NCBI GenBank assembly: GCA_002479215.1
Contig: DLME01000068.1
Coordinates: 1-22,328 of the forward strand
Length of the DNA stretch: 22,328 nt
Source: Syntrophaceae bacterium UBA7544
GTDB lineage: Bacteria > Desulfobacterota > Syntrophia > Syntrophales > Smithellaceae
Reading direction: 5' to 3'
Part shown: positions 7,203-16,933 of the stretch, one piece after another
Numbering within the stretch: position 1 is the stretch's first letter
Layout: every line of letters starts with the position of its first letter
Program-made: the position numbers and the translations under genes
The notes under the pieces: model-generated
The model's input: the letters and a program-made list of their open reading frames with translations, nothing else
Databases searched by the model: none
What the model was told of the DNA's origin: nothing

Positions 7203-8210
7203 GTTTTTATTTATTGCTACAGAATATACAGAGGGGCACTTGGGATTAATATCATTAAGTTGTTTTCTGTATATTTCAAAATTATAATTTTTATCTGAGT
7301 TGCCGATAATGCAAAGCACTAACAATTCTTCAAAAAAAGTTAATAAGTTAGATATATGGATATCCATATTAGTTACAATATCAGAGAAATTCGCCTGCTT
7401 TGAACCTTGTCTTCCGCTGAAATCAAAACGCCAGCCGGGTGAAGAAAATTTATTACCTGGATAAAGTTTAAAATTAACAATTTCAAGGTTAAAATTTGCC
7501 TCAGCATGATTAATGTCATGTGCATTCCGCATAAATGATAATTGTTTTATCCAATCTTTGTCTTTTTCTAACAATTCTATTATTTCTTTTTTGTCTGGTT
7601 TATTTTTTGTTAGCCAATCTCGGTATGCTTGAAAATTTGAGCTATTATTAGGCGCATTGTAGAATATACATAACAATTCATGTGTTTTTTTAAGGAATCG
7701 TTTAGCATTACCAAGAAAAACAGCAACCTTACCGTTTAGATCTTCCACCTGAGGAAGAGTAGAAATTGCAGCACCTTTTTTGTCGCCCTCAATAATGGCA
7801 TCACTCTTTGGCATTAAATCTAAAGTCTCTTTGTAAATACTGTAATATGCAGATTCACAATGTAGAAGCATTTCTGTACAAGACCAAGTGTGATCAAGAA
7901 TGCTTTGTTTGTTTATGTTAGGGATTAATATAATTGAATCCAAAATTTGTTTTGTTTGAATAATTGATCTTGCAACCCAAGAATTGGCACATCCGATAGA
8001 ATATATTTTCTGGTGGCTGTGTCTTGTTTCAAGCTGTGTATTTTGAGGATCAATTGATTCTGCTGGAAGTATTTTTGAAATATAATTATCTGCGAATGCA
8101 TATAGAGAACCTTGCAGCTTTATAAGATATTGTATTTGGTCCTTTGATTCTTCGGAGCTTTCCGATAGGGCCATGGAAAATGCATTATTTTTGTTAAATT
8201 CGTTTTTCAT
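7197..8210 (-). CDS. Unknown protein with HEPN-like RNxxxxxH motif (cassette gene)
   Basis: A 337-residue protein that I do not recognise as a named family. It is largely helical in composition, soluble, with no signal peptide. The stretch FMRNAHDINHAE (R228, N229, H235) fits the R-x4-6-H signature of HEPN domains, many of which are RNases in toxin-antitoxin or phage-defence modules. A second helical segment with a Cys-containing hydrophobic core lies at 285-302. The DNA is clearly more AT-rich than lon or the helicase beside it. The start at 8210 has a poor ribosome binding site and lies only 7 nt after the right-hand box of attC-like site C; its stop lies in site D. That layout fits an integron cassette with little or no promoter of its own. 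HEPN assignment is tentative. Confidence 0.75.
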   Translation of the reverse strand: MKNEFNKNNAFSMALSESSEESKDQIQYLIKLQGSLYAFADNYISKILPAESIDPQNTQLETRHSHQKIYSIGCANSWVARSIIQTKQILDSIILIPNINKQSILDHTWSCTEMLLHCESAYYSIYKETLDLMPKSDAIIEGDKKGAAISTLPQVEDLNGKVAVFLGNAKRFLKKTHELLCIFYNAPNNSSNFQAYRDWLTKNKPDKKEIIELLEKDKDWIKQLSFMRNAHDINHAEANFNLEIVNFKLYPGNKFSSPGWRFDFSGRQGSKQANFSDIVTNMDIHISNLLTFFEELLVLCIIGNSDKNYNFEIYRKQLNDINPKCPSVYSVAINKNR

Positions 8211-8216
8211 TTTTTC

Positions 8217-8271
8217 AGATAACGAAAAAATTAGCCGGAGCGTAGCGATCGGCTGTATTGATCTTTTTAGC
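8217..8271 (-). repeat. attC-like recombination site C
   Basis: On the minus strand: box GCTAAAA (8271-8265, holding the TAA stop of the HNH pseudogene), 10 nt, AGCCG (8254-8250), a 12 nt loop, CGGCT (8237-8233), 9 nt, box GTTATCT (8223-8217). The core from AGCCG through the 9 nt spacer matches site B 11 kb away at 33 of 34 positions. The AAT/ATT pairs beside the stem continue the hairpin with unpaired bases on one side, as in the extrahelical bases of attC. Gene order and orientation relative to the site agree with integron cassettes. The first box is degenerate. Confidence 0.7.
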
Positions 8272-8938
8272 CCGTTTTTTCAGGGAATGATCCATCTTCC
8301 GATAATGAAACCATTCCTATAAAGGTAACGCGCTGAAAAAACCTGATGAGCCAAGCCGAATGAATACCTGTTTCACAGAGAACCTGATACTGATATTCTG
8401 CGATATCCTGCTCTCTGTGTGCATACGTCATTTGGGATAGAAATTCCTCAAGAATATGATAATTAAGAATGTGAGCCCAGACACGCTTTTCCGAAACTGC
8501 CGACATTACACCATGGTAATGACAAAGACCCCGAATGACCTTCTTGACGATACGTAGAACTCTATCATCCTGTCATGGATATACCTTGTGTCTGATATTT
8601 CCATCAATTTCAACAGGACGCAAGATCTTTATGAGGTCTCGCACTCGGCGACTGCCGTCGCTCTTTTCGAAGCTTCTCCGGATAGTTGTTTCCCATAGTT
8701 CGCGTCGAGCCTCGTTGGGTTCACCGGCCAGCGCCAGAACATTCCGAAAGTGTACCTCGTCATCCGACCAACCTTTGTTACATTCGTTGCACGAAGGGAT
8801 TGTCAAACGCTGAACTCGTGATACCGACTTCGAGGCCGGATAGAGATTGCGCGGGAAGACATGCTCGCTATCGGTTGCGAGACGTTCGCCGCAGTAAGAA
8901 CACGTCTTTTGGGCTGGCATTCTAAATTCTCTCGTCAT
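8267..8938 (-). pseudogene. HNH-type nuclease-like gene interrupted by in-frame TGA
   Basis: Two pieces in the same frame, 8573-8938 (121 codons) and 8267-8572 (101 codons), are separated only by one TGA at 8573-8575. The N-terminal piece carries a zinc-binding HNH-like core: C13-x2-C16 (CSYCGE), E25-H26 (SEHVFP), C50-x2-C53 (SCNECN). The second piece continues without a shift (QDDRVLRIVKKVIRGLC and onward to the stop in attC-like site C). From memory of this family, intact relatives read straight through with an ordinary residue at that position, so a nonsense mutation is the simplest reading. A selenocysteine or a sequencing error cannot be excluded. If translated as is, only the 121-residue HNH part is made. 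The gene is the first cassette downstream of lon. Confidence 0.75.
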
Positions 8939-9028
8939 ATATTCTGACCGGCCAACAATTAATATACCCTTTGAGTGTTTTGCTAACTTTTATACAACCC
9001 TGCTTTATCCAACAAAAGCTGTAGCAAA
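8939..9028. other. Junction between lon and the first cassette gene
   Basis: Ninety bases with no gene. On the minus strand a GCTTT/AAAGC weak hairpin follows the lon stop, and a perfect GTTRRRY match (GTTGGAT, 9013-9007) lies between lon and the HNH gene. Such a box is where integron integrases cut, so this could be the left junction of the cassette insertion. The motif is short enough to occur by chance. No attC hairpin is visible around it. Confidence 0.25.
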
Positions 9029-11401
9029 TTAACCTTTTTTCTTGCCCTTAGTCTCCAGAGCTAGCTTCAGGACATCCAGCATATCTTCGACAAAATGGAA
9101 CTTGATGCTTTTTTGCACATTGGCCGGAATATCTTCCATATCTTTGCGGTTCCAGGCCGGCAGAATGATCGTGGTAATGCCGGCACGATAAGCGGCAAGC
9201 ACCTTTTCCTTGATGCCGCCTACGGGAAGTACGGCGCCGCGTAAAGTGATTTCTCCTGTCATCGCCAAATCTTTTTTTATCTTGCGATTAGTTAGCAGTG
9301 ATGTGAGCGCGGTAAGCATGGTCACGCCCGCCGAGGGGCCGTCTTTGGGAATCGCTCCCGCGGGAACATGGATATGAATATCCAAATCCTCAAAGAAATT
9401 AGGCGCAACACCTAAAACTTTGGCGTTGGTGCGGATGAAACTCAAAGCCGCCGCCGCCGACTCTTTCATGACGTCGCCTAGCTGGCCGGTCAAAGTTAAG
9501 CTTTTCTTGCCTTTCATAGCGGTCGCTTCAATGAACAACAAATCGCCGCCGACTGGCGTCCAGGCGAGTCCTATGGCAATGCCGGGTTTGGATATGCGCG
9601 CGTCGAAATCCGTCACAACGCGAACCGGCCCAAGGTATTTGTGAATATCTTTCGGGCTTATTATTTTGGATTTGGTAGTACCCTCGGCAACCTCCGCAGC
9701 CACGCCGCGGCAAACATTGGCGATTTCCCGCTCCAGATTTCGAACTCCGGCTTCTCTTGTGTAGCCGCAGATGATACTGTTTAGCGCTGCCGTCGCAATT
9801 TTGAGCTGATCGGCCGTCAGACCGTTTTCGGTCAATTGCCGGGGTATCAAATACCGCTCCGCTATCTTTACTTTTTCTTCCTGTGTGTAGCCGGTCAATT
9901 CGATTACTTCGAGTCTGTCCAAAAGCGCCGGAGGTATCGTATCCAGCATATTGGCCGTAGTGATAAACATAACGTGCGAAAGATCGAACGGCACATCCAG
10001 ATAGTGATCGGAAAAAGAATTATTTTGCTGGGGATCGAGCACCTCCAAAAGCGCCGAAGAAGGATCGCCGCGGAAATCACTGCCCACTTTATCTATTTCG
10101 TCGAGCATGAAAACAGGATTGTTGGATTCTGCGCGCCTCAGTCCCTGAATAATACGGCCAGGTAGAGCGCCGATGTATGTCCGTCGATGGCCTCGGATTT
10201 CCGCTTCGTCGTGGACACCTCCTAACGACATGCGCACAAATTTGCGGTCCAGCGCCCGCGCGATGGAATGTCCGAGCGAAGTCTTGCCCGTTCCCGGAGG
10301 CCCCACAAAACATAAAATCGGCCCTTTGGAATCCGGCTTTAATTTGCGCACGGAAAGGTATTCGATAATGCGCTTTTTCGCTTTAGCCAGTCCATAGTGG
10401 TCTTCATCAAGAACATCTCTGGCTTTTTTGATATCTAGATTATCGGCAGTGGATTCATTCCACGGCAGGGCGGTAATCCAATCGAGATATGTCGACGATA
10501 CCGTGTATTCCGCGGAGGCCGGATTCATGCGCGAAAGTCGCTCCAGCTCCCGCAACGCTTCCTTTTTCGCTTCTTCGGGAAGTTTTTTATCCTCGATTTT
10601 TTTGCGGTACTCTTCCGTCTCGACGGCATTTTCCTCGCCCTCGCCTAATTCCTGTTTGATCGCCTTCAATTGCTGGCGCAGATAATATTCGCGCTGACTT
10701 TTATCAATATCGTCCTTGACTTTTGTTTGAATTTTGTTGCCTAACTCCAGAACTTCCATCTGGTGATTGACCAAACGGGTCAATTCCTTCAGGCGCTCCT
10801 TTACATCAACGCTATCCAATATCTTCTGCTTTTCTTCTATAGGTGCATTGATAATCGAAGCAATCATATCGGCCAGTGTGCCTGCTTCGGTGATAGATTT
10901 GGCCATCGGACCGAATTCCGGCGGCAAAAAAGGCGAGAGCTTGAGAATACGGTCGAACAGAACAAGCAAATTAGCTACAAGGGCTTCGGTTTCAATATCT
11001 TTTACTTCCACTTCCTCGATAACTTTGATCCGCGCCTGCTGATAAGGTTTGCCTTCCACAAGCTCCACTATCTGAAAACGGCTGATACCCTGTAAAAGCA
11101 TTTGCGTTCGGCTATCTGAAGCCTTCGCCATTCTCAAAATGACCGCGCAGGTACCTATCGGATGGAAATCTTCCAGCCTGTAATGGTCTTTCTCACTGGT
11201 CAATTCTCTCTTGGCCATAATCAAACCGACCAGCCTATCCTTAGTCATGGCTTCATCGACAAGAAGTGAAGAATCGTTCCCAACTATTTCCAGGGGAATC
11301 ATCATTTTGGGAAACACTAAGGCATTATGCAGCGAAAGCACGGGAAGCACTTCCGGTATGGAAAATTTTTTATTTTCATCAGATATTTTTTGTTCAGTCA
11401 T
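9029..11401 (-). CDS. lon: ATP-dependent Lon protease
   Basis: This 790-residue homohexameric cytoplasmic protease degrades damaged and regulatory proteins. It has an N-terminal LON substrate-binding domain (about 14-210), a coiled-coil linker, and an AAA+ module with Walker A GPPGTGKT (367-374) and Walker B FMLDEID (431-437). The C-terminal protease domain has catalytic Ser690 in KDGPSAG and Lys733 in GGIKEK, the usual 43 residues apart. Length is normal for LonA. The start is supported by GGAGGG 4 nt upstream. It lies 39 nt after hsp20 on the same strand and probably shares its promoter at 11930-11958, pairing a holdase chaperone with a protease. Just downstream the sequence turns into cassette-like accessory DNA. 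Confidence 0.98.
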   Translation of the reverse strand: MTEQKISDENKKFSIPEVLPVLSLHNALVFPKMMIPLEIVGNDSSLLVDEAMTKDRLVGLIMAKRELTSEKDHYRLEDFHPIGTCAVILRMAKASDSRTQMLLQGISRFQIVELVEGKPYQQARIKVIEEVEVKDIETEALVANLLVLFDRILKLSPFLPPEFGPMAKSITEAGTLADMIASIINAPIEEKQKILDSVDVKERLKELTRLVNHQMEVLELGNKIQTKVKDDIDKSQREYYLRQQLKAIKQELGEGEENAVETEEYRKKIEDKKLPEEAKKEALRELERLSRMNPASAEYTVSSTYLDWITALPWNESTADNLDIKKARDVLDEDHYGLAKAKKRIIEYLSVRKLKPDSKGPILCFVGPPGTGKTSLGHSIARALDRKFVRMSLGGVHDEAEIRGHRRTYIGALPGRIIQGLRRAESNNPVFMLDEIDKVGSDFRGDPSSALLEVLDPQQNNSFSDHYLDVPFDLSHVMFITTANMLDTIPPALLDRLEVIELTGYTQEEKVKIAERYLIPRQLTENGLTADQLKIATAALNSIICGYTREAGVRNLEREIANVCRGVAAEVAEGTTKSKIISPKDIHKYLGPVRVVTDFDARISKPGIAIGLAWTPVGGDLLFIEATAMKGKKSLTLTGQLGDVMKESAAAALSFIRTNAKVLGVAPNFFEDLDIHIHVPAGAIPKDGPSAGVTMLTALTSLLTNRKIKKDLAMTGEITLRGAVLPVGGIKEKVLAAYRAGITTIILPAWNRKDMEDIPANVQKSIKFHFVEDMLDVLKLALETKGKKKG

Positions 11402-11440
11402 TAAACCCTCCGGGTTTTTATCGAAAAGGTATAACCTTAG

Positions 11441-11884
11441 TTATTGTTCATCGGTTTTTATTTCAACGCGGCGCGTTTTGTTCGCTGCTAATTTGTTGAC
11501 TCTGATCATCAGCACTCCGTCGGCATAAGAAGCAATTGCGGATTCTGCATCCACTGTTTCCGGCAAAGCAATACTCCTTTCAAAATAGCCTCGCGGTATT
11601 TCGGCGAGACGATAGCGAGCGCTCTTTAAATCGGCAATAGCCTTGCGCACTCCCGCAATTTTTATTTTTCTATGGTCAATTTCTATATGCAGTTCTTCCT
11701 TATTTAGTCCCGCAAGGTCAGCCAGAATGATAATCTCGTCTATTGATTCATAGACATCAATGTTCGGCCGCCAAATCGATTCGTAATATTTAAATATTGG
11801 ACTAACCAAATGAAAGACTTCATGCACCGCTTTCTGGAATTCCTCTTCAAAATTACTGCCAAACTTAATTTTAATGAAGTTCAT
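11441..11884 (-). CDS. Small heat shock protein, Hsp20/alpha-crystallin family
   Basis: A 147-residue ATP-independent holdase that binds unfolding proteins. The alpha-crystallin domain covers about residues 35-130, beginning at WRPNIDVYESIDEIIILADLAG and including AEIPRGYFERSIALPETVD and the GVLMIRV motif. A short C-terminal tail follows. ATG at 11884 is favoured because GGTGAG lies 4 nt before it; a GTG at 11893 in the same frame would add three residues but has no binding site. It is the first gene of the hsp20-lon operon, transcribed from the sigma70-like promoter just upstream. I found no clear sigma32 promoter or CIRCE element. Confidence 0.94.
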   Translation of the reverse strand: MNFIKIKFGSNFEEEFQKAVHEVFHLVSPIFKYYESIWRPNIDVYESIDEIIILADLAGLNKEELHIEIDHRKIKIAGVRKAIADLKSARYRLAEIPRGYFERSIALPETVDAESAIASYADGVLMIRVNKLAANKTRRVEIKTDEQ

Positions 11885-11929
11885 TTCTCTCACCTATTAG
11901 GTTGATGATTTAATAAGGACTATTGACCA

Positions 11930-11958
11930 AATATAGTGATCTACCGCCGATTTGTAAA
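11930..11958 (-). promoter_or_regulatory. Sigma70-type promoter for hsp20-lon
   Basis: On the minus strand, TTTACA (11958-11953) and TATATT (11935-11930) are separated by exactly 17 bp, five of six matches to consensus in each box. Transcription would begin near 11923 and give a leader of about 40 nt to the hsp20 ATG. It faces away from typA, whose promoter must lie between here and 12157. Confidence 0.6.
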
Positions 11959-12156
11959 GGCTATCTTTTGAATTATCATTTTTGGCGGCAAAGATATACA
12001 AAAAGAAATAGCTGGCTAAAAAGCTATCTTTTTGCTATGGAAGCGCGCTCAAATGAAGAAAGGTTTTGGCCATCCCAAGTTAAAATTGGTTACATTCCAG
12101 CAGGTATCTATCGAGAAAACCAGTTCCAGAAAGATGAGCTGAAGAAATTTAGATTG

Positions 12157-13974
12157 ATGAAAAAAAATCATATAAGGAATATTGCCATAATTTCCCATGT
12201 CGATCACGGCAAAACCACGCTGCTTAACGCCATGTTGAAGCAAACGGGAGTGTTTCGGGTTAATCAGACCGTCGAGGATCGCGTGATGGATTCGCTGGAT
12301 TTGGAAAAAGAGCGCGGCATCACCATCATGGCGAAAAATACCGCGGTTGATTACAATGGCGTAAAAATAAATATTGTGGACACGCCCGGCCATGCCGATT
12401 TCGGCGGCGAGGTGGAACGAAGCCTGAACATGGTTGACGGCGCGATTCTTTTAGTCGATGCCAGCGAAGGACCGCTGCCGCAAACGCGGTTTGTCTTAAA
12501 AAAAGCTCTGGCACTACATCTGCCGATTATTCTGGTTATCAATAAAATCGACCGCTCTGACGCGCGTATTGAAGAAGTAATCAACGATACCTACGACCTC
12601 TTTATCGATTTAGGCGCCGGGGAAAACCAAATTGAATTTCCGATACTCTACACTAATGCCAAAATCGGTGTCAGCCATAAAAAAATTGGCGATGACAGTA
12701 CCGACCTGCGGCCACTGCTGCAAACAATCATCGAATATATACCCGCGCCGCGAGGAAAAGATGAAGACATCCCTCAATTTCTCGTTACCAATCTGGACTA
12801 TGATTCTTACGTGGGGCAAATTGCCGTCGGACGTCTGCAAAGCGGCAAACTGGAAATGAATATCAACTACAGCCTTTGCACCAAAGAAAAAATAGTTCCG
12901 GGCATCAAGTTCACCGCGCTTTACACTTTTTACGGTCTTACAAAAAAAGCGGCAACGAGCGTTGAATCCGGGGATATTATCGCTTTATCCGGAGTGGAAA
13001 ATGTCAGTATCGGTGATACTATATCATCTATTACCGATCCACGACCGCTGCCCCGCCTGCAAGTGGATGAGCCGACCGTATCCATGATGTTTTATGTCAA
13101 TGATAGTCCTTTTGCCGGTACAGAAGGGAAATATCTTACCTCGCGCCATTTGCTGGAGAGGCTGGAAAAAGAAGCCCTGAGAAATGTCGCCATTAAAATT
13201 AAAAAGCTGGACAGGACCGACGCGTTTGAAGTTTGCGGACGTGGCGAACTGCAGATGGCAGTTTTAATTGAAACAATGCGCCGTGAAGGCTATGAACTAA
13301 TGGTTTCGCGGCCACAGGTTATTACCAAAGAGCAAAACGGTAAAACTTTGGAACCGGTGGAAAGGCTTTTTCTGGATATACCGGAAGAGTTTGTGGGAAA
13401 AATTACGGAAAAATTATCCATCAGAAAAGGGCGTATGGAAGGCCTTATTAATAAAGGCAGCGGGAGAGTCAGTATGGAATTTTTGATCCCTTCCCGCGGA
13501 TTAATCGGCTTTCGCAGCCAGTTTTTGACCGATACCAAAGGCGGCGGAGTCATGAATTCGCTATTGGAAGATTACGCTCCCTGGTTTGGTTCCATTCCTC
13601 AACGCATGACCGGCACATTAGTCGCCGACCGTTTAGGCCGTGTTACATCTTACGCGAGCTTCGCAATGGAAGACCGTGGCGAAATGATTGTGGAAATCGG
13701 GACGGAAGTTTACGCGGGCATGATCGTGGGAGAGCGCAACCGGAGCGGTGATTTGAATGTGAACATCATCAAGGAAAAGAAGCTGACCAATATGCGGGCA
13801 TCCACATCCGATGCCACAATCATTTTGCGCCCGCCGCACATTTTATCTCTGGATCAGGCGATAGAATTTATTGCCGAAGATGAGCTCGTGGAAATTACCC
13901 CTAAAAGTGTACGCCTGAGGAAAATGGAGCTCGACGCTACCAGGCGTCAGCAGAAAAGCCGTAAAGACGAATAG
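12157..13974 (+). CDS. typA: Ribosome-binding GTPase TypA/BipA
   Basis: This 605-residue translational GTPase associates with the ribosome and affects large-subunit assembly at low temperature and stress adaptation. G1 is SHVDHGKT (13-20), G2 RGITI, G3 DTPGHADF, G4 NKID. These are followed by the beta-barrel domain, EF-G-like domains III and V, and the TypA-specific C-terminal domain ([29 protein letters not shown]). The frame is open a further 78 codons upstream to 11923, but that stretch has no homology to TypA that I know, and [20 protein letters not shown] at 12157 gives the normal length. The ribosome binding site there is weak. It is divergent from hsp20. Confidence 0.96.
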   Translation: MKKNHIRNIAIISHVDHGKTTLLNAMLKQTGVFRVNQTVEDRVMDSLDLEKERGITIMAKNTAVDYNGVKINIVDTPGHADFGGEVERSLNMVDGAILLVDASEGPLPQTRFVLKKALALHLPIILVINKIDRSDARIEEVINDTYDLFIDLGAGENQIEFPILYTNAKIGVSHKKIGDDSTDLRPLLQTIIEYIPAPRGKDEDIPQFLVTNLDYDSYVGQIAVGRLQSGKLEMNINYSLCTKEKIVPGIKFTALYTFYGLTKKAATSVESGDIIALSGVENVSIGDTISSITDPRPLPRLQVDEPTVSMMFYVNDSPFAGTEGKYLTSRHLLERLEKEALRNVAIKIKKLDRTDAFEVCGRGELQMAVLIETMRREGYELMVSRPQVITKEQNGKTLEPVERLFLDIPEEFVGKITEKLSIRKGRMEGLINKGSGRVSMEFLIPSRGLIGFRSQFLTDTKGGGVMNSLLEDYAPWFGSIPQRMTGTLVADRLGRVTSYASFAMEDRGEMIVEIGTEVYAGMIVGERNRSGDLNVNIIKEKKLTNMRASTSDATIILRPPHILSLDQAIEFIAEDELVEITPKSVRLRKMELDATRRQQKSRKDE

Positions 13975-13980
13975 TCAAGT

Positions 13981-14006
13981 TAGGGAACTGTTGCGTCAGT
14001 TCCCTA
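13981..14006 (+). terminator. Strong hairpin after typA
   Basis: TAGGGAACTG (13981-13990) and CAGTTCCCTA (13997-14006) form a perfect 10 bp stem with a 6 nt loop, 6 nt after the typA stop. There is no T run after it, so it is not a classical intrinsic terminator. It may protect the 3' end of the typA message or weaken read-through into the MBL gene 16 nt further on. Confidence 0.4.
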
Positions 14007-14021
14007 CAAATTCAACAGTCT

Positions 14022-14990
14022 ATGATTAGCGAAATTCAAAAAAACTTTTATCGCATAACTTTGCGTATGCCGTATCGCTTAAGGCACGTGCATGCTTATC
14101 TTTTAGCTCAGGATAAGCAACTGGCACTGTTTGACACCGGACTCAATATGCCCGGTGCTTATGAAACGCTGAAGAAGGACTTGGCCAGCATCGGCTTCAG
14201 CATTAGTAACATCAGGCATATTTTTTTGACGCACGTGCACACGGATCACTGCAGCATGGCCGGTCTGCTGCAAAAAAAGACAAACGTGAAAATTTATCTT
14301 TCTGCCGCGGCTTTCGACGAATATCTACATTTTCGTCAGGCGGATTCAGCGGTCAGCCAGGCCAGGCAATTCTACTCACGACATGGTATGTCTTCTCACG
14401 AAATCGACGCGGTAATCGAAGAATATGAAGACATGCGCGGCATCATAACCGAATTTAATACCGATGATTATCTGCAGAATAAAGAAGTGCATGAATTCGG
14501 CGACTGGAAATTTGAAGTCATTTTTACTCCGGGACACGCCACCGGACATGTTTGTTTTTTCGTCAGAAAAGAAGGAATTCTGTTGGCCGGAGATCACATC
14601 CTGCCCTATATAGCGCCGAGCCTAAGCCCCAACATATTTGACGATAATTTCCGTCCATTGCAAACTTATTCAGATTCTCTGCAGGTTATAGAACAATTGC
14701 CTTTAACCACAATACATCCGGGGCATGGTAATTCTTTTAACGGTGTGAGCGAACGCCTGTCTGAAATACGCGCCTACCACGAGCAAAGAAAACAATTGAT
14801 TTTTGGTTTTGTCAATGAAATACCAAAAACCACTTACGCGTTGGCTAACGAGATCTTCGGCAATAGCATGCCTGATTTTGAAAAATTTATGGCCTTGAAC
14901 GAAACCTATGTCTATTTGAAAGAGCTTAAATCTGAAGGCTCGATAAAAGAAAGAATGGATGGCAGTGTTTTAGTTTATACCGCCTGTTGA
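14022..14990 (+). CDS. Metallo-beta-lactamase-fold hydrolase
   Basis: A 322-residue MBL-fold metalloenzyme. The zinc ligands are visible: H71, H73, D75, H76 in THVHTDHC, H172 in FTPGHATGH, D191 in LLAGDHILP, and H235 in IHPGHG, which suggests a dinuclear site. The C-terminal region (about 250-322) resembles the winged-helix-like tail (BLACT_WH) of LACTB2/glyoxalase-II-like hydrolases. The substrate cannot be told; members act on thioesters, esters or nucleic acids. The gene lies 47 nt after typA and 12 nt before prfC on the same strand, so it is probably co-transcribed with prfC. No good ribosome binding site precedes the ATG. Confidence 0.9.
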   Translation: MISEIQKNFYRITLRMPYRLRHVHAYLLAQDKQLALFDTGLNMPGAYETLKKDLASIGFSISNIRHIFLTHVHTDHCSMAGLLQKKTNVKIYLSAAAFDEYLHFRQADSAVSQARQFYSRHGMSSHEIDAVIEEYEDMRGIITEFNTDDYLQNKEVHEFGDWKFEVIFTPGHATGHVCFFVRKEGILLAGDHILPYIAPSLSPNIFDDNFRPLQTYSDSLQVIEQLPLTTIHPGHGNSFNGVSERLSEIRAYHEQRKQLIFGFVNEIPKTTYALANEIFGNSMPDFEKFMALNETYVYLKELKSEGSIKERMDGSVLVYTAC

Positions 14991-15002
14991 AGTGAGGTTA
15001 TT

Positions 15003-16589
15003 TTGAGTAAACATCTACAAAAAGAAATTGAACGCCGCCGGACATTCGGCATCATCAGCCATCCCGACGCGGGCAAAACCACGCTCACCGAAAAACTTTT
15101 ACTTTTCGGCGGGGCCATCCAGCTTGCCGGAGCGGTAAAAGCCCGCAAAGCCTCTAAACATGCTTTGAGCGATTGGATGGCCATCGAGAAGGAACGCGGC
15201 ATTTCGGTAACTTCATCGGTAATGAAATTCGAATATGCCGGCTGCGAAATAAACCTTTTGGACACGCCCGGCCATCAGGATTTTTCCGAAGACACTTACC
15301 GCGTCCTCACAGCGGTCGATAGCGCCTTGATGGTGATTGACGGTGCCAAAGGCGTAGAGACGCAGACCCAAAAGCTTATGGAAGTTTGCCGTTTGCGCAA
15401 TACGCCGATCATAACTTTTATCAATAAACTGGATCGTGATTGCCTGCCGCCGCTGGAAATTCTCGCTGACATAGAAGATAAGCTGCAAATTGAGTGCTCG
15501 CCCTTATCCTGGCCTATCGGCATGGGCAAGCGCTTCAAAGGCGTTTACAATCTTTATGATAAGAAATTACACTTGTTCACATCGGGAAAAGCAAAGCGTT
15601 CGGAAGATGGAGTCGTAATTAACAATTTATCTGATCCGCTTCTTGATGAACTTTTAGAGAGCCAGGCCAGTGAACTCCGGGACGAAATCGCCTTGCTGGA
15701 AGGGGCAGCCAATCCATTTGATTTGAAAGAATACTTAAAAGCCAGCCAAACACCGGTTTTCTTCGGCAGCGCCATTAACAATTTCGGTGTAAAGGAACTT
15801 CTGGATGCTTTTGTGGAAATCGCGCCGCCGCCTGTTGCACGTCCTACAACAACCAGGGAAGTCAGGCCGGAGGAAAATGATTTTTCCGGTTTTGTTTTTA
15901 AAATACAGGCCAACATGGATCCAGCGCACCGCGACCGCATCGCTTTTATGCGGATTTGCTCGGGCAAATTCCAGCGCGGCATGCGCGTGATGCATCACCG
16001 CATCGGTAAAGAAGTTTCTTTAGCCAATGCCACTATTTTTATGGCGCAGGACCGCACCAATATCGAAGAAGCTTATCCGGGCGACATCATCGGCATCCAT
16101 AATCATGGCACCATTAAGATCGGCGATACATTTACGCAAAAGGAGCCGCTGAAGTTTACCGGCATTCCTCATTTTGCCCCGGAGCATTTCTGCCGTGTGC
16201 GGTTAAAAGATCCATTAAGAATAAAACACCTGCAAAAGGGGCTTACCCAGCTTTCGGAAGAAGGCGCGATTCAAGTTTTTAAACCTCTGTGGGGCTCGGA
16301 CAATATCTTAGGCGCGGTCGGCGCTCTGCAATTTGACGTGACGATGGCGCGGCTCAAAGACGAGTACAGCGTCTATGCCGACTACGAAAAAACCGATTAT
16401 GCGGCCGCCCGCTGGGTAACCTATGACGACGCCAAAATCATGGAAGATTTTCAGAAGAAAAATTCGACGAACCTTGCTCTCGATACAGAAGGAAATCTAG
16501 TTTATCTGGCCTTAAGTGAGTGGCGCCTCTCACACACCATGGAAGAATGGCCGCGGATTCAATTCCATAAAACCATGGAAAAAAGTTGA
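15003..16589 (+). CDS. prfC: Peptide chain release factor 3 (RF3)
   Basis: This 528-residue GTPase recycles RF1/RF2 from the ribosome after termination. G1 is SHPDAGKT (19-26), G2 [10 protein letters not shown]3 [15 protein letters not shown]4 NKLDRD. The [32 protein letters not shown] region in the second half (about 390-420) is characteristic of RF3 and separates it from EF-G. Length matches the family. The start codon is TTG at 15003, supported by GAGG about 6 nt upstream and by alignment of [26 protein letters not shown] with known RF3 N-termini. It follows the MBL gene by 12 nt. Confidence 0.97.
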   Translation: MSKHLQKEIERRRTFGIISHPDAGKTTLTEKLLLFGGAIQLAGAVKARKASKHALSDWMAIEKERGISVTSSVMKFEYAGCEINLLDTPGHQDFSEDTYRVLTAVDSALMVIDGAKGVETQTQKLMEVCRLRNTPIITFINKLDRDCLPPLEILADIEDKLQIECSPLSWPIGMGKRFKGVYNLYDKKLHLFTSGKAKRSEDGVVINNLSDPLLDELLESQASELRDEIALLEGAANPFDLKEYLKASQTPVFFGSAINNFGVKELLDAFVEIAPPPVARPTTTREVRPEENDFSGFVFKIQANMDPAHRDRIAFMRICSGKFQRGMRVMHHRIGKEVSLANATIFMAQDRTNIEEAYPGDIIGIHNHGTIKIGDTFTQKEPLKFTGIPHFAPEHFCRVRLKDPLRIKHLQKGLTQLSEEGAIQVFKPLWGSDNILGAVGALQFDVTMARLKDEYSVYADYEKTDYAAARWVTYDDAKIMEDFQKKNSTNLALDTEGNLVYLALSEWRLSHTMEEWPRIQFHKTMEKS

Positions 16590-16611
16590 TCATACGACCT
16601 AATTTTTCTTT

Positions 16612-16803
16612 TCATTTCGTTGGTTTTAAGCGTTTATCCATGCCAGTGAAACCGCAATCCGGTTCGTAGCAGGTGACATTAAGAAACTCGCATTTTTGTT
16701 TACAAACAGGGCAATTTTCAGGCGGGCTAACAACAACTATAGTATTGCCGCAGTTACTGCATTTCCACGTATTTTTAGGAATGGTTGGCTTATTGTCTGT
16801 CAT
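16612..16803 (-). CDS. Small rubredoxin-like / zinc-ribbon protein
   Basis: A 63-residue protein with three Cys pairs: WKCSNCG (C15, C18), CPVCKQKC (near C31, C34, C38) and CYEPDCG (near C45, C50). The first two pairs fit a rubredoxin-like iron or zinc knuckle; the last gives extra ligands. GGAG lies 8 nt before the ATG, so it is a real gene despite its size. It is divergent from queF and convergent with prfC. Redox or metal-binding roles are possible but no specific function can be assigned. Confidence 0.75.
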   Translation of the reverse strand: MTDNKPTIPKNTWKCSNCGNTIVVVSPPENCPVCKQKCEFLNVTCYEPDCGFTGMDKRLKPTK

Positions 16804-16933
16804 ATCAATATCTCCTTTCGGAAATTATGAACAAATTTAGCACAAAAACGATATTCGTTGTGAAGATTTTTTGCTCTTGTAATTAATCATTACTTTCGGT
16901 AAACGGATATACTATTTTTTTCCGGAGAAGAGC

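Noticed and set aside
8573..8575. UGA in the HNH gene as selenocysteine codon
   Set aside because: The candidate stem-loop is weak and too close to the UGA, there is no redox context, and a nonsense mutation is simpler. Other genes here end with TGA, so the code is standard.
8535..8925. Plus-strand open frames across the HNH pseudogene
   Set aside because: They are antisense shadows: no ribosome binding site, no family resemblance, and the minus-strand frame holds the Cys and His motifs.
13981..14006. Classical Rho-independent terminator after typA
   Set aside because: The stem is strong but no T run follows on either strand; it is listed as a low-confidence hairpin only.
16804..16933. preQ1 riboswitch upstream of queF
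   Set aside because: No C-rich loop with the A-rich tail of preQ1-I and no preQ1-II pattern is seen in the 130 bp gap.
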